Positions 1 to 9,184 of a stretch of DNA of 64,000 bases are shown piece after piece. The position numbers and the translations under genes are program-made. Below the pieces are notes generated by a model, which was given only the letters and a program-made list of their open reading frames with translations, had not been told where the DNA came from and did not search any database. How positions within the stretch are numbered: the stretch's first letter is position 1; the number at the start of each line of letters is the position of its first letter. Source of the DNA: Paenibacillus sp. FSL H8-0332 (GTDB lineage: Bacteria; Bacillota; Bacilli; Paenibacillales; Paenibacillaceae); assembly GCF_037963835.1 (NCBI RefSeq), contig NZ_CP150145.1, positions 1,116,001 to 1,180,000 on the forward strand, read 5' to 3'.

Positions 1-114
1 CGCTACCGTAAAGGATTTGGGTGCAGCTGCCGGCTTGGCCGGGGCTCCGGATCTTGCTCCCTGTTTATGGTTAGAGGTTCTGTTCCCCTGATTTCTGGTT
101 CTTCTTGTATTCAT
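1..114 (-). CDS. N-terminal fragment of an unknown basic protein (runs off the left edge)
   Basis: Only the first 38 codons are in the window. They start at an ATG (positions 114-112 on the minus strand) with GGAG nine bases upstream, and no stop occurs before the edge. The visible peptide begins MNTRRTRNQGNR and is rich in Arg, Asn, Ala, Pro and Lys, so it is probably a disordered, positively charged N-terminus. It lies downstream of the germination operon in the same direction, but an 80-base gap separates it from the small membrane protein. I do not recognise the family and assign no function; the rest of the gene lies outside the window. Confidence 0.5.
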   Translation of the reverse strand, partial: MNTRRTRNQGNRTSNHKQGARSGAPAKPAAAPKSFTVA

Positions 115-195
115 GACCGCATTCTCCGTCCTTTAAGTAGGTTACTCCTCAATATACCATGGGCGGTGAAGAAATACTACGAAGGGAAGGGGGCG

Positions 196-381
196 CTAGA
201 TATAGAGGAGCAGGCCGATTATAAGGAGCAGGGAGAGGAAGCCGAAGCTCCAGGCCAGGATGGTGGCGTATTTGTGCTCCCGGAGCCAGCCTCTGCTGCT
301 GTAAATCCTGACATCTACAGCCAGCAGGAGTATAGCGGAGAATAACAGCATCCCGGCGATGCTTCCCAGTAATCGAACCAT
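196..381 (-). CDS. Small two-helix membrane protein, last gene of the germination operon
   Basis: A 61-residue protein with two hydrophobic helices (about residues 4-24 and 41-60) joined by a short polar, Arg-containing loop. An AGGAGGAGGG ribosome site lies just upstream of the ATG. It begins about 40 bases after the gerC-type stop codon and is read in the same direction, so it is probably co-transcribed. Small membrane proteins of this kind are often found beside gerABC-type operons in Bacillales and Clostridia, where a role as an accessory receptor subunit is plausible. The link to germination here is inferred from position only. Confidence 0.65.
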   Translation of the reverse strand: MVRLLGSIAGMLLFSAILLLAVDVRIYSSRGWLREHKYATILAWSFGFLSLLLIIGLLLYI

Positions 382-423
382 ACGTTCCCTCCTCCTTGCA
401 CAGATATTGGACTGGGGCCGAAC

Positions 424-1650
424 TTATTTATGCTTGAGTCCGACTCTCCGGATATGCAGGGTCAGCTTGATATCCGCACCAACGCTGCTGTACATGCTCT
501 CCCAGTCGTTCTTGTCGTGAACATGCTCCTTCCAGTAGGCCGGATGATGGCTTCTGATCATTTCGCCCATGCCAAAGATATCGGAATGATCCTTCTGCGT
601 CTGTTTGACCAGCCGGGTCAGTACCGTCTGAATCTGCTGCTCGAAATCCCGCTCAATCTCACGCAGCTTCAGGGGAGAGTCGATGGGAATATCGCTGCTG
701 TAATGCTCATCCAAATCCCCCTCCAGGAAAATATGATAGCTCAAATGCGGCTTGCCGTCCCTGATCTCGCTCCGGGTCCGGGTGAAGCGTTCATTAATCT
801 GGGTCATAACGATTCCCAGGTTCCCGGTATGGAGCATGGTGGAATACCCGCCGGGGTCCATCCCCATCATGGCCATGAACCCGCCGATTTCTATAGGGGC
901 AGTCTTGCTGACCATTTTGCCGCCGCTGAAATAAGCCAGCCCTTTGATCAGAATATTGTCCCTGTTACGCAGTGCGACATAAGGCAGATAGGCGCTTTGT
1001 CCCCATTTAGAATCTGCTGACCAGAAGGTGCCGATATAATCGCGGGGGAACTTGCCGGAGGAGACAGATTTCTCCATCATCGACAAGATATAGAGCGTAG
1101 GTACGCGCTGCAGCGGCGGATTCACATCCATAAATGCCGAAGCGCGGCCCTCGGAGACGAGCAGCCAGGTTCTGCGCCGGATTTCCGGGTTGCGCCGGAG
1201 ATAATCATTCAGCTCTGCAAGGCTGCCGCGGGCAATATCCTCGCTGATGATGACGATCCGCAGGTGGACCAGATAACGCGGGTCGGCAATCTGCTGCTGC
1301 AGGTTATTCATGGCATCGTCGAGGGAAATGCCTTGGACCGTCACCACCCAGACGGGACTGGTCTTGCTGTCGCCGGCACTCCCTCCGCCGGTGCCGGGTC
1401 CAAGGGGGACTCTGCCCGGGACGGCAATCTGTGCGGTGACACTGATCATCTCAGCCGGTAGACCGCCGTCGTGGATGTGTGTGACTCTGTCTTCCATTTG
1501 CGCCTCCTCCGCAGAGATCTTGTCAATGGACAACCCGAGAACAAGGGCGCGGTCCTCAATCTCCACCTGATCCCAGCATCCGCTGAGCAGCGGGGCAGCG
1601 ATAACCAGCATGAGCAGCAGGGCGAGTGTACGCGGAAGCTGTTTGTTCAT
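424..1650 (-). CDS. Ger(x)C-family spore germination lipoprotein (GerC-type subunit)
   Basis: The C subunit of a nutrient germinant receptor, a lipoprotein of about 408 residues on the outer face of the spore inner membrane. It starts MNKQLPRT, has a hydrophobic signal segment and a lipobox LLSGC with the acylated Cys at residue 25, followed by WDQ, which is typical of GerAC/GerBC/GerKC proteins. The open frame extends upstream, but that part lies inside the permease gene in another frame. The ATG overlaps the permease stop by four bases (ATGA), which signals translational coupling. It works with the GerA- and GerB-type subunits encoded upstream. Confidence 0.93.
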   Translation of the reverse strand: MNKQLPRTLALLLMLVIAAPLLSGCWDQVEIEDRALVLGLSIDKISAEEAQMEDRVTHIHDGGLPAEMISVTAQIAVPGRVPLGPGTGGGSAGDSKTSPVWVVTVQGISLDDAMNNLQQQIADPRYLVHLRIVIISEDIARGSLAELNDYLRRNPEIRRRTWLLVSEGRASAFMDVNPPLQRVPTLYILSMMEKSVSSGKFPRDYIGTFWSADSKWGQSAYLPYVALRNRDNILIKGLAYFSGGKMVSKTAPIEIGGFMAMMGMDPGGYSTMLHTGNLGIVMTQINERFTRTRSEIRDGKPHLSYHIFLEGDLDEHYSSDIPIDSPLKLREIERDFEQQIQTVLTRLVKQTQKDHSDIFGMGEMIRSHHPAYWKEHVHDKNDWESMYSSVGADIKLTLHIRRVGLKHK

Positions 1651-2744
1651 GGGGAAACCTTCTTCCCGTGTCGTCTGATGAGATAGACCGTCCATAAGAG
1701 CAGCGAATAGCCCAGCATCATTATCATACCGGCATTGCCCAGATGAAGAGACCACCTGTAGGTCTCGAACACATTGGAGGGCAGCATGGACAGGATGAAC
1801 ATCACCGGCAGCAATACACTTGAAGCCATACGCTGGTCGCGGAGACGCAGCAGCTTCTGCAGCAGATAAGCTGATATGTAGTAGGTCGTATAGATCGTCG
1901 TGAAGACAGAGATCACCCAGATGATAATGAAGATAGCATCCAGCCGCTCCAGGAATCCCTCGCCGAAGGCCGCCGAACGGGCCATCTCCAGTGTGGGGTA
2001 GATTAGCAGCTTGGTCTCTTCGGCACCAAACATTCCTACAGAGGCAATCACAATCAGCACGTAGATCGCCCCGGACATGAAGATGGCCCATGCTCCCGCC
2101 CGGACGGCATGATTCGGCTTCTCCATTAAAGGGATCAGCAGCACAACAACGAAGGCACTCTGGAACAGATAGGTGGCCTGCCGTGCGCCGTTCCAGAACT
2201 TAACGCCAGGTGCCATCAGCACAGGCTGCAGATTGAGCATGTCCACATTTTTGAGCGAGATGAGGATGGTAACCAGAATAGAGCCTACAATCAACGGCAG
2301 ATAGAAAGAATGGATATAAGAGAACTTCAGAATATTGCGCCTGGAGGACAAGAGACTGATGAGCAGCATCAGGAATATGGTTGCTTCTATCGGCGTTTTT
2401 TTATACAGCACAGTTGTGGCCACATCCCCGAATTGGCGTACGGTGAGGCCGGTCAGCACAATGAACAACAGCATGATGGCCAGGGTGAATACAGCGGCAA
2501 GCGGACGTCCGATCAGCCGGCGGCTGAACACAAACAGGGTCTCCTGGGGGAAACGCTGGCATAGGGAGACCAGCAGCCAATAGATGATGAAGGAGATCAG
2601 CACACCGCTTAACGCAACGAATGGAGCGCTGGTGTTGCCCGCTTCTGTCATATAGCGCGGGAAGCTCAGGATTCCCACTCCGATAATCGTGCTGCTGATC
2701 ACGGCTACCGCGCGTAGGGTTGTGATCTGGCGTGGCTTATTCAT
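1647..2744 (-). CDS. GerB-type spore germination permease subunit
   Basis: An integral membrane protein of about 365 residues with roughly ten hydrophobic segments, belonging to the APC-like spore permease family (GerAB/GerBB/GerKB). In germinant receptors this subunit binds the amino acid or sugar germinant. An ATG three codons further upstream is possible, but it abuts the GGGAG ribosome site, so the ATG giving MNKPRQ is preferred with a spacing of about nine bases. The start overlaps the end of the GerA-type gene by eight bases and the stop overlaps the GerC start by four. The order A-B-C is that of classical tricistronic ger operons. Confidence 0.93.
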   Translation of the reverse strand: MNKPRQITTLRAVAVISSTIIGVGILSFPRYMTEAGNTSAPFVALSGVLISFIIYWLLVSLCQRFPQETLFVFSRRLIGRPLAAVFTLAIMLLFIVLTGLTVRQFGDVATTVLYKKTPIEATIFLMLLISLLSSRRNILKFSYIHSFYLPLIVGSILVTILISLKNVDMLNLQPVLMAPGVKFWNGARQATYLFQSAFVVVLLIPLMEKPNHAVRAGAWAIFMSGAIYVLIVIASVGMFGAEETKLLIYPTLEMARSAAFGEGFLERLDAIFIIIWVISVFTTIYTTYYISAYLLQKLLRLRDQRMASSVLLPVMFILSMLPSNVFETYRWSLHLGNAGMIMMLGYSLLLWTVYLIRRHGKKVSP

Positions 2745-4341
2745 TCTTCTCATCTCCCTGCCTGAGAATCTGGTCTATTGCCCGGGACGGAACACTGCTG
2801 GGCAGCCTGTCACTATCCTGGGTATGCAGGAAGCTGGGACGGCGGCGCATCCACCATAGCGGCGCCCTTACCAGAGTATCCTTGAGATCGCGCCATTTGC
2901 CCGGAATGAACGGGGACATATACGGAACCCCGAAGGATTCCAGGAACAACAGATGGTTCAGAATCAGAATTGTACCAATCATGCCGCCATAGAGGCCGAA
3001 CATACCGGACAGGATGATTAGCGGAAAGCGCAGCATCCGCAGGGCAATTGCCGCATTATAGGCAGGGGTGGCGAACGAACCGATCGTCGTCAGGGCCACA
3101 ATAACAACAGTGATCGGGCTGGCCAGCCCGGCGCCTACCGCTGCCTGTCCGATGACAAGGACGCCTACAATAGATAATGCACCGCCGATCATCTGCGGCA
3201 GACGGATCGTCGCCTCACGCAGGACCTCCATGGACACCTCCATGATCAGCACCTCCACAACTGCCGGGAACGGTACGCCCGCTCTTCCGCCCGAGATGGC
3301 CACCGCGAAATCCGTAGGCAGCAGCTCGGGGTTAAACGAGATGACAGAAACATATAACGCCGGGAAAAAAAGCGAGCAGGCCAAAGCAATCAGCCGGATG
3401 ATGCGGATCAGGCTGCCCATAATGAAGCGCTCCGTGTAATCATCCATCGTCTGAAAGAACTGATTGAACAGGGCGGGAACAATCAAGGCAAACGGCGAGC
3501 CATCGACGAGAATGGCCACCCGCCCTTCCAGGAGTGCGGCAACGGTCTTGTCCGGCCGCTCGGTGCTCTGCACCTGCGGGAAAGGGGACAGGGGCTGGTC
3601 TTCGATGAATTGCTCAATGTACCCGGCATCCAGGATGCCGTCAGTATGAATCATCGAGATTCTGCGCATGGCTTCCGCAACCAGAGCGCTGTCAGCGAGG
3701 CTGTCTATGTAACACAGAGCCACTCTAGACTGGGTACGCGTTCCGAGCGGACTGATCTCAATCCGGAAGTCCGTACTCTGCAGCCGGTAGCGCAGCAGGG
3801 AGAGGTTATTCTCCAGCTTTTCCACATAGCCTTCCCGGGGACCCCGGATCACCTGCTCCGTCTGCGGCTGCTCTACACCGCGCATCTCGATCTGCCGCAT
3901 GTCCAGGTGGAGCGCTTCGGGAACCCCGTCAATCAACAGAATGAGGTCCCCCTTGACGGCGGCTGGAGGAAGCGTGGACAGGTCTGCCGTGGTTATCCCT
4001 TGTGTGACCTGGACTACTGTGCTCCAGATATAATGGGTCATTCCTGCCGCTTGATCCGGCATTCCCGGATGTTCAGACGGGCGTGCCATTAGCGGCTTCA
4101 GTACATGCTCACGCACCTGCTCCGTATTCACGAGGGAAGAGAAGAAGATCATCGCGGCCTGGCGGGTTCCGAAAAGCTGAAAGTCCCGTACGACCAGATC
4201 GCCGTTCTCCCCGAGCCGTGCCAGAAGCTCCTGGATATCGGTCTTCAGGTTGCCTGTAAGCTGGCTGCCGCTGGCCGGCTGCGGCGAAGAAGCCTGCTGC
4301 TTGTGTAAGTAGGAGGTGTATTTATCCTTCCAATCTTGCAA
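2737..4341 (-). CDS. GerA-type spore germination receptor subunit, TTG start
   Basis: The A subunit of the nutrient germinant receptor: a large N-terminal soluble region followed from about residue 290 by several membrane helices and a short cytoplasmic tail. The stretch from PFPAVVEVLIMEVSMEVLREA onward is typical of GerAA/SpoVAF proteins. I place the start at TTG 4341, giving about 534 residues, because AAGGAGGT (4349-4356) sits exactly seven bases upstream. A frame-compatible TTG at 4365 lies upstream of this ribosome site and would put it inside the coding region. Expression is expected in the forespore, but I could not identify a convincing sigma-G promoter. Confidence 0.92.
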   Translation of the reverse strand: MQDWKDKYTSYLHKQQASSPQPASGSQLTGNLKTDIQELLARLGENGDLVVRDFQLFGTRQAAMIFFSSLVNTEQVREHVLKPLMARPSEHPGMPDQAAGMTHYIWSTVVQVTQGITTADLSTLPPAAVKGDLILLIDGVPEALHLDMRQIEMRGVEQPQTEQVIRGPREGYVEKLENNLSLLRYRLQSTDFRIEISPLGTRTQSRVALCYIDSLADSALVAEAMRRISMIHTDGILDAGYIEQFIEDQPLSPFPQVQSTERPDKTVAALLEGRVAILVDGSPFALIVPALFNQFFQTMDDYTERFIMGSLIRIIRLIALACSLFFPALYVSVISFNPELLPTDFAVAISGGRAGVPFPAVVEVLIMEVSMEVLREATIRLPQMIGGALSIVGVLVIGQAAVGAGLASPITVVIVALTTIGSFATPAYNAAIALRMLRFPLIILSGMFGLYGGMIGTILILNHLLFLESFGVPYMSPFIPGKWRDLKDTLVRAPLWWMRRRPSFLHTQDSDRLPSSVPSRAIDQILRQGDEKNE

Positions 4342-4528
4342 ATAGGTTACCTCCTTAACAGGCAATTGGATTGAATCTATATAAAGTGTTGCTTGATCAT
4401 GCTGTTTTTATGTAATTTCTAGGCAACAAGCTCTGAAAGAGTGCTATGATATCTGCCTCAGGCGGTTGCTTGGCAGCCGGTTGCCCGGTAAACTAAAAGG
4501 TAGAAAGCCTTAAGGAGTTTGAAGAGAT

Positions 4529-6355
4529 ATGGAGATGCAAGGATCATTAATGGAGCAGGCCCAGGCCGAGCTGCAAAAATATTATGGTTATCCCGATTTC
4601 CGGGAGGGCCAGAAAAAAATTGTGAACAATCTGCTGGAAGGCCGCGATACGCTTGGTATTCTGCCTACCGGAGGCGGTAAATCCATTTGCTATCAGGTTC
4701 CGGCGCTGCTGCAGCCGGGGCTTACCCTGGTTGTCTCGCCGCTGATCTCCCTGATGAAGGATCAGGTGGATGCTCTTACGACCGCAGGGATTCCCGCTGC
4801 TTATATCAACAGCACCCTGAGCGGCAAGGAAGTGAATGAGCGCATCCGCGCGGCCCGCCGTGGCGACTTGAAGCTGCTCTATGTAGCTCCCGAGCGTCTG
4901 GAGCTGGACTGGTTCCGCCTGGAAATGGCGGGACTGAACATTTCCTGCGTGGCTGTCGATGAGGCCCACTGCGTCTCGCAGTGGGGCCATGACTTCCGCA
5001 CCAGTTATCTGGCGGTCTCCCCGTTCGTGGAGCAGCTGCCGCAGCGTCCGATTCTGGCGGCCTTCACCGCTACGGCTACCCCGGAGGTCATGGAGGATAT
5101 GGTCCGGCTGCTGCGCCTGCGCGAGCCGGGCGTCTTCATGACCGGACTTGGCCGCGACAACCTGGCGATGTCCGTGCTGCGCGGAGAGAACAAGCGCGAG
5201 TTCGTGCTGGATTACGCGGCTCAGCATGCCAATCAGCCGGGCATCGTGTATGCCGCCACCCGCAAGGAGGTGGATGATCTCTATCAGCGCCTCCAGGCCG
5301 CAGGCATCACCGCCGGGCGTTATCATGCCGGAATGAATGACCAGGAGCGGGCAGATAGCCAGGAAGGTTTCCTCTATGACGATATCCGCGTCATGGTTGC
5401 CACGAATGCCTTCGGGATGGGCATCGACAAGTCTAACGTGCGTTATGTCATCCATTACAATATGCCGAAGAACATGGAGGCCTATGTTCAAGAGGCGGGC
5501 CGTGCCGGGCGTGACGGGGAGCCGAGCGATTGTATCCTGCTGTTCAGTGCGCAGGATATCATGACCCAGAAATTCCTGATTGAGCAGAACCCGCAGGACC
5601 CGGAACGCAAAGCCAACGAATACCGCAAGCTCCAGCAGATGATTGAATACTGCTATACCACGCGCTGCCTGCGCAGTGCGCAGCTCGACTATTTCGGCGA
5701 GAGCCATGACGACGATCACTGCGGGATCTGCAGCTCTTGTACCGACGAGCGTGAGCTGGTGGATATCACCGTAGAAGCGCAGAAGATCTTCTCCTGCATC
5801 CACCGGATGCGGGAGCGTTACGGGGTGGCGCTGGTCTCATCCGTGCTGAAGGGCTCGCGTAACCAGAAGGTGCTGCAATACGGCTTCGAGCAGCTGCCGA
5901 CTCACGGCGCTATGTCCAGCCGCAGCGAGAAGGAGATTACCGAGATCATCAATATGCTGATCTCGGAAGGTTATCTGGCCTTGTCCGAAGGCCAGTATCC
6001 GGTGGTCCGGCTGCAGCCGCTGGCAGCCGAGGTGCTGCGCGGCCAGCGCCAGGTGCATCAGCGCGTCGCCCGGACGCTTGTCACCTCCGGCACGAGGGAC
6101 CGCAGCCGCTCGCGCGATATTTCGCCGTCTGCGGTCAACGAGACGGTGTTCGAGCAGCTGCGCCTGATCCGCCGCGAGCTGGCGGGGCGCGAGCATGTGC
6201 CGTCGTACATCATTTTCAATGATGCGACGCTGCGCGAGATGAGCGTGGTCTGTCCGCAGACGGAATCGGAGATGCTGAGGGTGAAGGGTGTCGGTGAAGT
6301 GAAATACCGGAAGTACGGCAAGGCCTTCCTGGAGTTTTTTCAAAATGACATGTAA
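4529..6355 (+). CDS. recQ: ATP-dependent DNA helicase RecQ
   Basis: A 3'-5' superfamily 2 helicase of 608 residues acting in recombination and fork repair. Visible in order: Walker A GILPTGGGKS (about residue 44), the DEAH box VDEAHCVSQWGHDFR (about residue 150), the helicase C domain with QEAGRAGRDG, a zinc-binding cluster (CYTTRC ... CGICSSC, about residues 372-406), a winged-helix RQC region, and a C-terminal HRDC domain (about 530-605). The ATG follows AAGGAG by 11 bases. The radical SAM gene starts 15 bases after the stop, so the two are probably co-transcribed. RecQ is divergent from the germination operon. Confidence 0.97.
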   Translation: MEMQGSLMEQAQAELQKYYGYPDFREGQKKIVNNLLEGRDTLGILPTGGGKSICYQVPALLQPGLTLVVSPLISLMKDQVDALTTAGIPAAYINSTLSGKEVNERIRAARRGDLKLLYVAPERLELDWFRLEMAGLNISCVAVDEAHCVSQWGHDFRTSYLAVSPFVEQLPQRPILAAFTATATPEVMEDMVRLLRLREPGVFMTGLGRDNLAMSVLRGENKREFVLDYAAQHANQPGIVYAATRKEVDDLYQRLQAAGITAGRYHAGMNDQERADSQEGFLYDDIRVMVATNAFGMGIDKSNVRYVIHYNMPKNMEAYVQEAGRAGRDGEPSDCILLFSAQDIMTQKFLIEQNPQDPERKANEYRKLQQMIEYCYTTRCLRSAQLDYFGESHDDDHCGICSSCTDERELVDITVEAQKIFSCIHRMRERYGVALVSSVLKGSRNQKVLQYGFEQLPTHGAMSSRSEKEITEIINMLISEGYLALSEGQYPVVRLQPLAAEVLRGQRQVHQRVARTLVTSGTRDRSRSRDISPSAVNETVFEQLRLIRRELAGREHVPSYIIFNDATLREMSVVCPQTESEMLRVKGVGEVKYRKYGKAFLEFFQNDM

Positions 6356-6370
6356 AGAAGGTTATAAGGC

Positions 6371-8287
6371 ATGAGAATCGTCCTGGCCACATTAAATGCC
6401 AAATATATTCATACGTCGCTTGCGATCCGGCTGCTGAAGGCGTATAGCGAGCATGAATTCAAGGATATCCTTTTGGCGGAATATACCATCAAAGATCCCG
6501 CGATGAACATCGTGTCTGACCTTTTTCAGAAGCTGCCGGATGTGATTGGCTTCTCCTGTTATATCTGGAACATCGAGGAGACCATCAAGCTGGTCGGAAT
6601 CCTCAAGCAGGTCATGCCGGAGGTCAAGATTGTGCTGGGCGGGCCGGAGGTATCCTATGAGCCGCTCTACTGGATGAAGCGGGAGGCCGGAGTGGACTTC
6701 GTCGTGAACGGTGACGGGGAAGAGACCTTCCACCATCTGCTGCAGGAGATCCGGGATGAACACAAGTACCATTTCGTATACGGTGCGGCTTACCGCAAGG
6801 GCGAAGAGCTGATCGTCAATCCTCCCCGTCCCAAAAGCGATCTCAACACCCTGCCGACTCCGCACCGTTTCGCGGAGGATCTGCCGGAGCTGAGCAAGCG
6901 TATCGTTTATTTTGAGACGAGCCGGGGCTGTCCCTTCAACTGCCAGTTCTGCCTGTCCAGCATTGAGGTGGGCGTGCGTTATTATGATATCGAACGGGTG
7001 AAGTCTGATCTGCTGTATCTGATCGAAGGCGGGGCCAAGGTCATCAAGTTCCTGGACCGTACCTTCAATATCAACCGCAATTATGCGATGGAAATGTTCC
7101 AGTTCCTGATCGACAATCATCAGGGCTGCGTGTTTCAGTTCGAGATAACCGCAGATATTATGCGTCCCGAGGTACTGGATTTCCTGGCACAGAATGCGCC
7201 TCCGGGCGTCTTCCGCTTCGAGATCGGCGTCCAGTCCACGAATGACGAGACGAATGAGCTGGTCAAGCGCCGCCAGAACTTCACCAAGCTGTCGCGCACC
7301 GTGATGAAGATCAAGGCCAGCGGCAATATCGACCAGCATCTCGATCTGATCGCCGGATTGCCGATGGAGGATTATGCCACCTTCCGCAAGACCTTCAATG
7401 ATGTATTCGCCATGGAGCCGGAGGAGCTGCAGTTAGGCTTCCTCAAAATGCTGCGCGGAACCGGGCTGCGCGCCCAGGCTGCCAAATACGACTACACGTA
7501 TATGGAGCATGCGCCATACGAAATTCTCAGCAGCCATGTCATGCCGTTCTCGGATATTATCCGGCTCAAGCGGCTGGAGGATGTGCTGGAGAAGTACTGG
7601 AACAGCCAGCGGCTGGCTCATTCCGTCAAGTACCTGATCCGCCATGTCTTCCCGTCACCGTTCGACTTCTTCCAGGAGTTCGGTGACTACTGGGAAGAAC
7701 GGGGCTGGCAGAAGATCGGGCATCAGCTGGAGGATCTGTTCACCCGGCTGCATGATTTCCTGACGGACCGCGGCACGGCCTCCATGGACATTGTCACCGG
7801 CCTGATGAAGCTGGACTACTTCCTCGCCCATAAGTACAAGCCCCGCAAGATCTGGTGGGACGATGTCCTGGACAAGAGCGAGTGGACCAAATACATGAAG
7901 CAGATCGCCGAGCAGCCCGAGCGGGTTTCGGCAAAGCTCGCGGAGGCCGGACTTAGCGAGCGGGAGCTGCAAAAGTTCATCGTGCTCGACGAGCTGCCGT
8001 TCCGTCTTGCGCCGGTGCTGGAATCGATCAGCGGGCTGCGCTATGACGGGGAGCTTGGCGCTGAGGCAGGTGCACAGCCTGAAGCTGGTGCCAGGGACGG
8101 GGACGGCCGGGAGCTTCGTGGAGCGGCGGCCGAAGGAGAATCGGCGGAGCTTGCGGTAGCAGTGGCCGAGACTGGGGCGGTCCATAACGATCCGCACCCT
8201 GGTGCAAGCGATGGCCGCACGCTGCTGGTCGTCCTGTATCAGCAGGACGAGAGCCAGCGGGCGCAGTATTATATGCTGCCTTTGTAG
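6371..8287 (+). CDS. B12-binding-domain radical SAM protein (DUF4080 type)
   Basis: A 638-residue enzyme with an N-terminal cobalamin-binding-like Rossmann domain (about residues 1-140), then a radical SAM core with the cluster motif CPFNCQFC (about residue 188), and a C-terminal region like DUF4080. Related B. subtilis-type proteins are widespread but their substrate is unknown to me; methylation or a similar radical reaction is the general expectation. An Ala/Gly/Glu-rich low-complexity stretch (about residues 560-615) interrupts the C-terminus before the final LLVVLYQQDE segment, and looks like an expanded linker. It follows recQ by 15 bases. Confidence 0.88.
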   Translation: MRIVLATLNAKYIHTSLAIRLLKAYSEHEFKDILLAEYTIKDPAMNIVSDLFQKLPDVIGFSCYIWNIEETIKLVGILKQVMPEVKIVLGGPEVSYEPLYWMKREAGVDFVVNGDGEETFHHLLQEIRDEHKYHFVYGAAYRKGEELIVNPPRPKSDLNTLPTPHRFAEDLPELSKRIVYFETSRGCPFNCQFCLSSIEVGVRYYDIERVKSDLLYLIEGGAKVIKFLDRTFNINRNYAMEMFQFLIDNHQGCVFQFEITADIMRPEVLDFLAQNAPPGVFRFEIGVQSTNDETNELVKRRQNFTKLSRTVMKIKASGNIDQHLDLIAGLPMEDYATFRKTFNDVFAMEPEELQLGFLKMLRGTGLRAQAAKYDYTYMEHAPYEILSSHVMPFSDIIRLKRLEDVLEKYWNSQRLAHSVKYLIRHVFPSPFDFFQEFGDYWEERGWQKIGHQLEDLFTRLHDFLTDRGTASMDIVTGLMKLDYFLAHKYKPRKIWWDDVLDKSEWTKYMKQIAEQPERVSAKLAEAGLSERELQKFIVLDELPFRLAPVLESISGLRYDGELGAEAGAQPEAGARDGDGRELRGAAAEGESAELAVAVAETGAVHNDPHPGASDGRTLLVVLYQQDESQRAQYYMLPL

Positions 8288-8342
8288 GGAGTGGGGGATC
8301 GCCCGCGTGAAGGCTGTCTAACTGTCCAGTCAAGCAGATAGG

Positions 8343-8519
8343 TGTATTTCGTGCAATTAAAAGTCAGCGAACAGGCAGATTTGCCGGGTTAACTGCATTC
8401 CGTACAACTAAATATGGCGGATATGCTCTCTTTTCCACAAACTCAGGATTATAGCTGCACCAAATACAATTAAACCGTTCACACCCCAATATTTCTTTGT
8501 TTTAGTTGTACGAATTACA
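8343..8519. repeat. Intergenic island with four copies of an 18-nt motif
   Basis: The 297-base gap between the radical SAM gene and the next gene holds no credible gene. It carries an 18-nt motif close to TGYATTCCGTACAAYTAA at 8343, 8394 and 8456 on the plus strand and once inverted at 8502-8519. The first two copies are exactly 51 bases apart. Copies differ at a few positions. The bases between copies are not obviously conserved. Function unknown; it could be a dispersed intergenic repeat family. Confidence 0.6.
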
Positions 8520-8584
8520 GTTAGGCATCTGGGTGAATAGTTGAGGTTATCACACAGAGGTAGCTTAGAGTGGAGGGTTCAGTC

Positions 8585-9157
8585 ATGAATGAGCAGCAGC
8601 AACGTCTTACAGAACTGTTCACCCGCGATACGCTGCTAATGGATATTTTCAAGCGTGCCCAAGGCCTGGCCCCGTTCCCGTACTACATAGGTGCAGGATG
8701 CCTGGTGCAAACGGTGTGGAACGAGCGGACCGGGCGAGAGCCGGGGTACGGAATTAGTGACATCGATATTATTTACTACGATGCGTCGGATCTGAGCTAT
8801 GCTGCTGAGGATGAGGTGATTGCGAAGGGCAGGGAGCTTTTTGACGGTATTGCCCTTCCGGTCGATCTCAAGAATCAGGCCAGAGTTCATCTGTGGTACC
8901 CCCAGAAGTTCGGTGTGGAGATCAACGCCTACCTCTCGCTTGAAGCGGCAATCGACAGCTGGCCGACTACAGTGACCTCACTGGGAGTAAGGCTTGAGCT
9001 GAACGGGGAATGGAAGATTTATGCTCCATTTGGTCTGGAGGATTTATTTCAATTGATTCTACGGCCCAACAAAGCACTGATCAGCGAGAAGATCTATGAA
9101 GCGAAAACGCAGAAATGGAAGTCGAAATGGCCGGAGCTTACGGTGGTTCCCTGGTAG
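8585..9157 (+). CDS. Nucleotidyltransferase-family protein (DUF925/PF06042-like)
   Basis: A 190-residue protein. The ATG at 8585 is chosen because GGAGGG lies seven bases upstream; a GTG at 8570 would overlap that site. It has the hallmark Gly-rich start (YYIGAGCLVQTVWN) followed by SDIDIIYYD, the paired acidic residues of a polymerase-beta-type nucleotidyltransferase fold, then VHLWYPQKFG, as in the uncharacterised family PF06042. Members often lack a known substrate. It is followed by the broken phosphatase gene 27 bases later. The family assignment is by motif; the reaction is not known. Confidence 0.8.
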   Translation: MNEQQQRLTELFTRDTLLMDIFKRAQGLAPFPYYIGAGCLVQTVWNERTGREPGYGISDIDIIYYDASDLSYAAEDEVIAKGRELFDGIALPVDLKNQARVHLWYPQKFGVEINAYLSLEAAIDSWPTTVTSLGVRLELNGEWKIYAPFGLEDLFQLILRPNKALISEKIYEAKTQKWKSKWPELTVVPW

Positions 9158-9184
9158 AATATATGTGAAGTTGGGGGAATATAA

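Noticed and set aside
424..2091. Long open frame extending the GerC-type gene upstream
   Set aside because: The upstream part overlaps the permease gene in another frame, and the ATG at 1650 has a lipoprotein signal right after it.
4547..5803. 418-residue antisense frame across recQ
   Set aside because: It is a shadow of a well-conserved helicase gene and its translation has no recognisable domain.
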